Shown piece after piece: positions 1-4,501 of a DNA stretch of 7,865 bases. The stretch's first letter is position 1. Every line of letters starts with the position of its first letter. A program made the position numbers and the translations under genes. The notes under the pieces were generated by a model. That model was not told where the DNA came from. It worked only from the letters and a program-made list of their open reading frames with translations, and ran no database searches. The DNA is from Methanomassiliicoccales archaeon (GTDB lineage: Archaea; Thermoplasmatota; Thermoplasmata; Methanomassiliicoccales; UBA472). The DNA is taken from assembly GCA_028679935.1 (NCBI GenBank), contig JAJRAL010000194.1, positions 1 through 7,865 on the forward strand, read 5' to 3'.

Positions 1-9
1 ATGGATCAT
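1..9 (-). CDS. Start of a further leftward gene, cut by the window edge
   Basis: On the minus strand an ATG at 9-7 overlaps the TGA stop (8-6) of the 68-aa gene as ATGA. This is the same 4-nt overlap found at every other junction in the leftward cluster. Only three codons (Met-Ile-His) are inside the window, so no product can be named. The call rests wholly on the overlap pattern, and the upstream sequence has only a weak purine-rich ribosome binding site. Confidence 0.3.
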
Positions 10-212
10 CGCCCCAACATGTCGCACGCAGCCTCTACCATCGTTCGAAGATTCTGGATGCCGTCTCTTCTACAAACGTATCGAATAGCACCCCTTGCCA
101 ACTCCAACCCTCCCTCGTTCGTGTTCGGATCGACTCCACCGAGACCGAGAGTCCTGCTGATGTAGTCGAGCTCAATGGCTCCGGCGCCCGCGAGAGCTTC
201 CTCGACTTTCAA
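6..212 (-). CDS. Unrecognised 68-aa protein, third gene of the leftward cluster
   Basis: I do not recognise this protein. It is 68 residues, starts with TTG at 212-210, and overlaps the stop of the upstream 86-aa gene as TTGA, so translation is probably coupled. The sequence looks mostly helical: an acidic N-terminus (MKVEEAL), a glycine-rich middle (LGLGGVDP), and a C-terminal half with two helix-like stretches and two cysteines (Cys47, Cys63) too far apart to suggest a metal site. There is no signal peptide or membrane segment. The strong overlap architecture and balanced composition favour a real gene over a chance frame, and no convincing gene lies opposite. The TTG start is chosen only because of the overlap. 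Confidence 0.65.
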   Translation of the reverse strand: MKVEEALAGAGAIELDYISRTLGLGGVDPNTNEGGLELARGAIRYVCRRDGIQNLRTMVEAACDMLGR

Positions 213-469
213 TTCTTCGCCGCCATCTCAATCCGCCGAGCCACCGCCTTCATCAGCTGCATGTCCTCGGGCGTGCGGCTCTGGTGAACCCACACCCGGT
301 TGCACGCTTGCCTCTCTTCGAGCGACGCTTCCCACCACACCTTCGTCGCCATCTTCACGACGGGGTGGGTGTCCGGCAGGCGCCGCCCCTGCTCGTCCAT
401 GAGCGCGAGCTGGCAGCCGGGGCAGTCCTCGCGGTACTCGTGCGGCGTGTGTGTGCCTGAAGAGCTCAC
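209..469 (-). CDS. Unrecognised 86-aa protein with an N-terminal CPGC motif
   Basis: This 86-residue protein starts with GTG at 469-467, preceded at 4 nt by GGAGGG, a good ribosome binding site. The start codon overlaps the stop of the RHH gene as GTGA. Near the N-terminus it has a His/Cys patch (PHEYREDCPGC, residues 9-19). With only two close cysteines and a few histidines this could bind a metal or simply be a structural turn. The rest is soluble and helix-prone, ending in a Met-rich amphipathic helix (PEDMQLMKAVARRIEMA). I cannot assign a family name. Its place directly behind an RHH regulator suggests a small accessory phage protein; the function is unknown. Confidence 0.75.
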   Translation of the reverse strand: MSSSGTHTPHEYREDCPGCQLALMDEQGRRLPDTHPVVKMATKVWWEASLEERQACNRVWVHQSRTPEDMQLMKAVARRIEMAAKN

Positions 470-636
470 GCCGCCCTCCGCGTCACCCTCTTGGCCTCCT
501 TGCGGGCGGCCATCCGGATGAACGTCGTGAATGGAATGTCAAGCCGCCCGGCGGCCTCTTTTACGAGGGCCAGGGTTTCCGCGGAGATGCGGACAGAAAC
601 GACGTCGGTGGTTTTTTCGTCAGCAGGGTCTTGCAT
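466..636 (-). CDS. Ribbon-helix-helix (CopG/Arc-like) DNA-binding protein
   Basis: This 56-aa gene reads ATG at 636-634 to TGA at 468-466. After an acidic, disordered start (residues 1-11) comes a short strand (VVSVRIS, 12-18), a helix (AETLALVKEAAGRL, 19-32), a turn (DIPFT, 33-37) and a second helix (TFIRMAARKEAKR, 38-50). This is the strand-helix-helix layout of the Arc/CopG/MetJ fold, whose dimer inserts the paired strands into the DNA major groove. Alternating Val/Arg/Ser in the strand and the 'F..F.R.A..KE' second helix fit the family. AGGA lies 4 nt before the start. As first gene of the leftward cluster, facing a divergent gap, it is a candidate autoregulator of that gap. Family call is by pattern only; no target site is evident. 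Confidence 0.78.
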   Translation of the reverse strand: MQDPADEKTTDVVSVRISAETLALVKEAAGRLDIPFTTFIRMAARKEAKRVTRRAA

Positions 637-645
637 CGCGTCCTA

Positions 646-675
646 AACGTATGACAAAGTAACGCCAATCGTCAA
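646..675 (-). promoter_or_regulatory. Possible sigma70-like promoter for the leftward cluster
   Basis: Reading leftward in the divergent gap, TTGACG (675-670) is followed after 18 bp by TACGTT (651-646). The -35 element is a five-of-six match. The -10 is only three of six but keeps the key T, A and final T. Transcription would then start close to 639, nearly on the ATG at 636, so the message would be almost leaderless and would lack the AGGA seen at 644-641. That is an argument against the call. No comparable rightward promoter for the gene at 709 could be found in 637-708. Confidence 0.3.
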
Positions 676-708
676 GCCCTAGCGCGGGCGGAAGGAAAGG
701 TTGGTCTG

Positions 709-912
709 ATGGATCGCCGCGAACGCGAGCGAGTAGAAGGCTACGCCCGTAGAACTTACGCCACCCTCGTCACGCGCATCGTCCACGGCGGCGAAGCGAT
801 TGCGTTCCTGGCTCTCCCGCCCGATCGCCGCCAGCGTCTTGCCGAGCGAATCGCCCTCATCGATCAGGGGCTGCTCCGACCTTCCGCCCACTACACACGA
901 GAGGCGCGATGA
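709..912 (+). CDS. Unrecognised 67-aa basic protein upstream of the helicase
   Basis: This small protein starts at ATG 709, with AAGGAAAGG about 8 nt upstream. Its TGA (910-912) overlaps the ATG of the helicase gene as ATGA, so the pair is probably co-translated. It is rich in Arg and Glu (MDRRERERVEGYARR at the start) and looks all-helical, with a C-terminal segment (PPDRRQRLAERIALIDQGLL) that could form an amphipathic helix. I do not recognise a family. Its size, charge and place just before a DnaB-type helicase would fit a helicase-loading or accessory protein, but that is inference from position only. The opposite strand has an open frame across much of the same region, but without a comparable ribosome site or overlap. 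Confidence 0.68.
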   Translation: MDRRERERVEGYARRTYATLVTRIVHGGEAIAFLALPPDRRQRLAERIALIDQGLLRPSAHYTREAR

Positions 913-2807
913 TGTCGGAAGGTGGCGACAATTTCTCCGCGCTCACGCCGGACAGCTTCGCCGCAAAAATAGCCGCCATCGCCGTTTCCACGACCGACAT
1001 CGATCCGGGACCCGCTTTCACCAACGGGTCCTCGGTCGATCCTGAAGGTTTCTTCAAAGCTGGAGAGGAGGCGGCGGACGCTCAGCACGTAGAGGACGTC
1101 TCGAAGAGAGTTCCTCCGCACGATCTCGATGCTGAAGCCGCCGTGCTCTCGGCGGCGATGACCGATCCGTCCGCCATGGACAAGCTCGAGGGACTGCACC
1201 CGGAACACTTCTACTCCGAGGCGCATCGTCGCATCTTCGAGGCAGCCGCCACGCTTCACGCGACCGGCACCGAACGGCCGGACATCGTCCTCGTGGCCGC
1301 ATGGCTCCGCGATCGAGAACGCCTCACGCAAGTGGGCGGTTTCCCCTACCTCACGCAAGTGCTCAACGCAGCGCCTGCGGTGGCGAACGTTCGGAAGTAC
1401 GCCGAGATCGTTCTTCAACTGTTCAAGCAGCGAGAATTTCTCAAAGCTTGCCAGCTCGCATCCGAAGAGATCTACGCCAACCGTGACGTCGATTTCGCTG
1501 TAGGGTACGTCCGGTCTCGGCTCGAGCAATTCGCTCCAATCGACACGCGAAGAAAACTCACCTCTCACAACACGTTCGACCACTGGCTCGAAGAGGGGCC
1601 GCTCGTCCACGAACCCATCTCGCTGGGTCCGCTCGATGAGCTGACTGGGGGGGGTCCGGTGTACGGAAGTCGCTGGTACATTCTTGGAGCTCCCGATGCG
1701 TGCAAGACGCTCTTCGCGGTTCAGACCGCGCACGTGCTCGCCATGAGGGGCGTCAAGGTTGGCATTCTCGCGGTCGATGAAGAGCCGAGCGACATCCAGA
1801 CGAGGCTCGTGCAACGTATCGGATTTACTAGGAAAGATGCCGAGGTCCGCGACCCGAAAAAGATTGCGCACATGCGCTCTGTGATGCAGCAGTTTGCGCC
1901 GATTCGGTATTTCGACGCGGGTGACACCATCGAGTCAGCTTCCGAAGAGTTATACAAAGATGCAAAAGGCGGAAAAGCGGCGCTTATCATAGACAGCGTA
2001 CAGACTGCAAGTTGCGAAGCTTTGCTCTCTCTAAGAGAGGAGCCTACCGAATACCAGCGCGTCACTCGCAACGTTCAAGCGATCAGAGCGTGCGCTACAC
2101 GCTATCGACTGATCACGTTCGCTACCAGCGAGATGAACAGACAGGCATACAACGACATCAGTAAGAACGATCCTCCAAGCCCAAAAAAACAAAAGTCGCA
2201 CATGGCCTCCGGCAAACAGTCGGGAGCCATCGAGTACAGCGCTCGGGTCATGCTCTCGTTCGAGAACGCGCTCAGCCAAGGAGAGCTGTTGCCGGACACG
2301 TTCAAGGTGGCCGTCGAAAAGAACAAGCACGGACCTCGCGGCAACTTCTTCTACATCGGCATTGACCGAGCACGAATGATGCTGGCGCACGTGCCAGGCC
2401 CCGACGCTCAAGCCGAAGAGATGGCAGCGGCCGAAGAGCGCAGGCGCCAGAAGGCGGCCTCCGAGGCCGAGAAGGCTCGGATGAAGGAAGCAGCCAGGGA
2501 AGCCAAGGAAAACGCGGAGAGGGCCTCCAGGGCGCAGCGAGAGGCCGCGGACGACGCCGCGTGCCTCTTGCTCGTCACCGAGAGGCCGGGAATCGGAGCT
2601 CACGATCTGCGCGGCCTGATGGCGGCCAAGCTCGGCGGGTGTGAGCGCAAGCGCGTCGAGGAGTCCGTCGCTCGTCTAATGCTTAGAAATCTAGTGAGAG
2701 TGGAACAAGACGGCCCGAGGAAGCCCGCGAGGCACTTTCCGGTGTCGGATAAGGACTCCAAGCCGAGTCTCGAGGCTCCTGGGGAGGCTCAAAATGGAGA
2801 TCTGTAA
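909..2807 (+). CDS. DnaB-like replicative helicase with C-terminal extension
   Basis: The 632-aa protein has a DnaB N-terminal domain at about residues 66-170 (VPPHDLDAEAAVLSAAM, then FYSEAHRRIF). A RecA-type ATPase core at about 232-492 has the Walker A stretch GAPDACKT (260-267), a DEE motif (290-292), a Walker B strand ending AALIIDSVQT (357-366), and the late motifs SGAIEYSARVML (438-449) and EKNKHGPRG (470-478). These mark the hexameric 5'-3' helicase family that unwinds DNA at phage and bacterial forks. The IDSVQT strand is also reminiscent of RadA. Beyond the core comes an Ala/Glu/Arg-rich predicted coiled coil (about 500-548), then a region resembling a winged helix (about 549-612), neither usual in DnaB. 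Cys265 stands where Walker A normally has Gly. The first 65 residues lack a known domain. ATG 909 overlaps the upstream stop; ATG 912 is better spaced from GAGAGG at 899-904, so the start may be one codon later. Confidence 0.88.
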   Translation: MMSEGGDNFSALTPDSFAAKIAAIAVSTTDIDPGPAFTNGSSVDPEGFFKAGEEAADAQHVEDVSKRVPPHDLDAEAAVLSAAMTDPSAMDKLEGLHPEHFYSEAHRRIFEAAATLHATGTERPDIVLVAAWLRDRERLTQVGGFPYLTQVLNAAPAVANVRKYAEIVLQLFKQREFLKACQLASEEIYANRDVDFAVGYVRSRLEQFAPIDTRRKLTSHNTFDHWLEEGPLVHEPISLGPLDELTGGGPVYGSRWYILGAPDACKTLFAVQTAHVLAMRGVKVGILAVDEEPSDIQTRLVQRIGFTRKDAEVRDPKKIAHMRSVMQQFAPIRYFDAGDTIESASEELYKDAKGGKAALIIDSVQTASCEALLSLREEPTEYQRVTRNVQAIRACATRYRLITFATSEMNRQAYNDISKNDPPSPKKQKSHMASGKQSGAIEYSARVMLSFENALSQGELLPDTFKVAVEKNKHGPRGNFFYIGIDRARMMLAHVPGPDAQAEEMAAAEERRRQKAASEAEKARMKEAAREAKENAERASRAQREAADDAACLLLVTERPGIGAHDLRGLMAAKLGGCERKRVEESVARLMLRNLVRVEQDGPRKPARHFPVSDKDSKPSLEAPGEAQNGDL

Positions 2808-2818
2808 TGATTTCGCTA

Positions 2819-2904
2819 GTGGGCGCGTGGGCGGCAGTGGGCGGCGTGGGCGGAGATCGACCATGGTGCCGCCCACCACCGTGGGCGGCGCCCACCAGTG
2901 GGCG
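2819..2904. repeat. Iteron-like cluster of GTGGGCG repeats
   Basis: Eight exact copies of the heptamer GTGGGCG lie in 86 bp. Six are on the plus strand at 2819, 2827, 2837, 2846, 2881 and 2898. Two are inverted, at 2870-2876 and 2889-2895. The first four are spaced 8, 10 and 9 bp apart, near one helical turn, as in arrays bound by initiator or repressor proteins. The cluster lies in the gap between the replicative helicase and the next gene, one of only two noncoding stretches in the window. It could be a replication origin, an operator array or a folded transcript element. No adjacent AT-rich unwinding segment is obvious; the nearest AT-richer stretch is 2925-2962. Confidence 0.72.
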
Positions 2905-2905
2905 C
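2868..2905. other. Nested perfect inverted repeats (hairpins)
   Basis: GCCGCCCAC (2868-2876) pairs perfectly with GTGGGCGGC (2881-2889) around a 4-nt loop. GCGCCCAC (2888-2895) pairs with GTGGGCGC (2898-2905) around a 2-nt gap. The arms at 2881-2886 and 2890-2895 can also pair with each other, so the three hairpins are mutually exclusive alternatives. All are very GC-rich and would be stable in RNA or single-stranded DNA. There is no U-run directly after them; the nearest is TTTT at 2926-2929. A classical intrinsic terminator is therefore possible but not convincing. The arms are the inverted GTGGGCG copies, so this overlaps the repeat feature. Confidence 0.65.
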
Positions 2906-2925
2906 GCCAGGGGGGTACGGGGGGA

Positions 2926-2954
2926 TTTTCGAAAGTAAACACACGCAGTATCGT
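2926..2954 (+). promoter_or_regulatory. Weak candidate promoter for the nine-gene rightward operon
   Basis: TTTTCG (2926-2931) and TATCGT (2949-2954) are 17 bp apart. They match the sigma70 consensus at three of six and four of six positions. Transcription would begin near 2961, leaving a short leader with GGAG at 2970-2973, 6 nt before the ATG at 2980. Position is the main support: this is the last noncoding sequence before an uninterrupted run of overlapping genes. The match is poor, and a phage-specific promoter or read-through from the helicase gene is equally possible. Confidence 0.25.
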
Positions 2955-2979
2955 TTGTTCAGTGTGAACGGAGCTACCC

Positions 2980-3660
2980 ATGAACCTCAATCTCGAACCA
3001 ATCAATCCGACCGGATGGAAGGTGCATCAGAGTGACCATTCCACCCACACTGAAGATGGGAAGGTCAGGGCCTACTTCAAGAATCTGGCTGGCAGTCTCA
3101 TCCTCGAGATGGAGAGCGCAGACGTCGTCGTCGGGTGCGTGGCATGGCTCACCCATCCCGACATCCTCGAAGCGTTGTCGAGGAAACGGTTCGTCTCGAT
3201 CATCGTTCAGAAAGAGGACTGGCTGCGTCCGGACTACAGCCCTGAGAACGAGTGGCGCGCTCGTCAGCGGGCCCGCTACGAGACGCTTCAGGGGCCATGT
3301 CGGGCTGAACTTGGTGGCCTGCTTGCCGAGATGGACCTCACGTCGTCGATGGAGGCGTTTGACGCAGTTCGGTGCGTTGGGTACCGAAACCGATCACAAA
3401 GAGATTCGATACCAAGGTCGCACCACAAGTTTGTGGTGATGTGCAATAAGCTCGAACATGGGGTGCGCCCGTTTCGGGTATGGACTGGAAGTTTCAATTT
3501 TACCAACAACGCTCAGCGTTCATTCGAAAACGCTGTAGCCATTGATGATGAGAAACTGTCCGCTGCGTACTTCGCCGAGTACCAGCAAGTAGCAGCACTC
3601 AGTGAACCTCTCGATTGGACGAGTGAGTGGGTAGAGCCTGAGTGGAGGATCGGTTCATGA
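2980..3660 (+). CDS. PLD-like (HKD family) nuclease domain protein
   Basis: This 226-aa protein has the strand pattern of a phospholipase D-like nuclease fold. An early segment, VVVGCVAWLTHPDILEALSRKRFVSIIV (about 49-76), is typical of PLDc_2-type domains. His148-x-Lys150 (in SHHKFVV) is followed by Gly170-Ser171-x-Asn173 (in WTGSFNFT) and Glu183-Asn184. These supply the catalytic His, Lys, Ser and Asn of one HKD half-site. Family members with a single motif, such as the Nuc type, act as dimers that cut DNA or other phosphodiesters. The Asp of HxKxxxxD would fall at residue 155, which is Cys here. There is no signal peptide, so action is likely cytoplasmic. GGAG at 2970-2973 supports the ATG at 2980. 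The stop overlaps the next start as ATGA. The substrate is unknown; processing of host or phage DNA is inference. Confidence 0.8.
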   Translation: MNLNLEPINPTGWKVHQSDHSTHTEDGKVRAYFKNLAGSLILEMESADVVVGCVAWLTHPDILEALSRKRFVSIIVQKEDWLRPDYSPENEWRARQRARYETLQGPCRAELGGLLAEMDLTSSMEAFDAVRCVGYRNRSQRDSIPRSHHKFVVMCNKLEHGVRPFRVWTGSFNFTNNAQRSFENAVAIDDEKLSAAYFAEYQQVAALSEPLDWTSEWVEPEWRIGS

Positions 3661-4127
3661 CCGAACGCTGGCTCCCCACCCTGCTCGACCCCCGCTACGA
3701 GGTCTCGACCCTGGGCCGCGTCCGCCGAGCCGGGCGGGTGCTCAAGCCTCACCGGAGCGACTCGGGGTACCTGCGGGTCAAGACGCCGCGGGTGCCGCTC
3801 ATCCACAAGGCGGTGCTCGAGGCGTTCGTGGGGCCCGCCCCATCGCGCCGGCACGAGGCGGCGCACAAGAACGGCCGCCGGTTGGATAACCGCCTCGACA
3901 ACCTCGAGTGGAAGCTGAAGGAAGACAACGAAGCGGACAAGAAGGCTCACGGCACCGCGCCCAAGCGGTTCACGGGGCACCAGCACACGGGGCACGTGGC
4001 GAAGGTGCTCGTGCTCTCGGAGATCGGATGCAGCTTCAGCAGAATCGGTCGGGCGCTAGGGCTTCATCGGTCGAGCGTGAGTCGGATTGTGCGGGGGTTG
4101 CGCAGGAGGGAGTGGAGGGCGGCATGA
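3657..4127 (+). CDS. HNH homing-type endonuclease with NUMOD4-like and HTH regions
   Basis: The protein is 156 aa. Residues 3-42 (WLPTLLDPRYEVSTLGRVRR..., ending in GYLRVK) match the NUMOD4 pattern found before HNH domains of phage endonucleases. The HNH_3-type core follows: His50 in LIHKAVLEAF, His70 in AAHKNG, then Asn78 and Asn82 before LEW. Residues 115-147 (SFSRIGRALGLHRSSVSRIV) read as a resolvase-like helix-turn-helix for DNA contact. Such proteins nick or cut DNA and often spread as free-standing homing genes. ATG 3657 is chosen because it overlaps the PLD stop as ATGA and GGAGG (3644-3648) lies 8 nt before it; the GTG at 3642 would sit directly on that site. The gene is visibly more GC-rich, especially at third positions, than its neighbours, which fits separate acquisition. 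Confidence 0.85.
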   Translation: MTERWLPTLLDPRYEVSTLGRVRRAGRVLKPHRSDSGYLRVKTPRVPLIHKAVLEAFVGPAPSRRHEAAHKNGRRLDNRLDNLEWKLKEDNEADKKAHGTAPKRFTGHQHTGHVAKVLVLSEIGCSFSRIGRALGLHRSSVSRIVRGLRRREWRAA

Positions 4128-4501
4128 CGAACGCGGAAATTTTCGCGAAGGTGATAGGTAGAACAGTTCGACTGTATCGAGAGGTTCGGGGAATATCTCT
4201 ATCTAAGATGGCTACCGATCTTGGATACGCCCACTCTGGATGGTCTCGCGTCGAAACGGGAGAGAGCGTAATGACGGTTGTGCAGCTATTCAACGCTTCG
4301 AAGCTGCTAGGGGTAGAGCCGCACGATCTCGTGAAATCTGCGATGGGGATGATGTTCGATCCTACGACGAAGTCAAAAAGGCCATCCGTGAAGACAGGAG
4401 AAAGACTGGGAATTGTTAGATGTGGCAAGAACGACTGTGATTGGAACCTGCTCGAAGGGGACTGTCCTGACCACGCAATGCCGATCCAGGAAAACCGATG
4501 A
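4124..4501 (+). CDS. XRE-family helix-turn-helix protein with Cys/His tail
   Basis: This 125-aa protein has a Cro/C1-type HTH at about residues 8-70: FAKVIGRTVRLYREVRGIS, then helices SKMATDLGY and HSGWSRVETGES, and a closing LLGVEPHDLV. This fold binds operators as a dimer, so the protein is a candidate transcription regulator. The C-terminal part (from about 80) ends in Cys100, Cys105, Cys114 and His117. The C-x4-C-x8-C-x2-H spacing could bind zinc and resembles the N-terminus of the HNH gene at 6267. The start at ATG 4124 overlaps the previous stop as ATGA, and GGAGGG lies 4 nt upstream; longer readings of this frame run backward through the HNH gene and are not credible. Codons are AT-richer than in the adjacent HNH gene. 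Lying inside an operon rather than at a divergent promoter is unusual for a master repressor. Confidence 0.8.
   Translation: MTNAEIFAKVIGRTVRLYREVRGISLSKMATDLGYAHSGWSRVETGESVMTVVQLFNASKLLGVEPHDLVKSAMGMMFDPTTKSKRPSVKTGERLGIVRCGKNDCDWNLLEGDCPDHAMPIQENR

Noticed and set aside
679..891. Minus-strand open frame of 70 codons across the divergent gap
   Set aside because: It opposes the 67-aa gene, which has a ribosome site and an ATGA overlap with the helicase; this frame has neither.
891..1871. Minus-strand open frame of 326 codons opposite the helicase
   Set aside because: The plus strand carries the DnaB N-domain and Walker A in frame. The antisense product is an Arg/Glu/Val-rich sequence with no recognisable domain.
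2031..2603. Minus-strand open frame of 190 codons
   Set aside because: It is antisense to the helicase core and tail, with low-complexity Leu/Arg/Gly content and no ribosome site or overlap with neighbours.
2808..2979. Intrinsic terminator after the helicase gene
   Set aside because: The hairpins are strong but no U-run follows directly, so I kept them as inverted repeats rather than a terminator.
3642..3656. Earlier GTG start for the NUMOD4-HNH gene
   Set aside because: The GTG falls on the GGAGG ribosome site that serves ATG 3657, and 3657 gives the ATGA overlap seen at the other junctions.
3513..3995. Minus-strand open frame of 160 codons
   Set aside because: It is the shadow of the PLD and HNH genes, where plus-strand motifs are clear.
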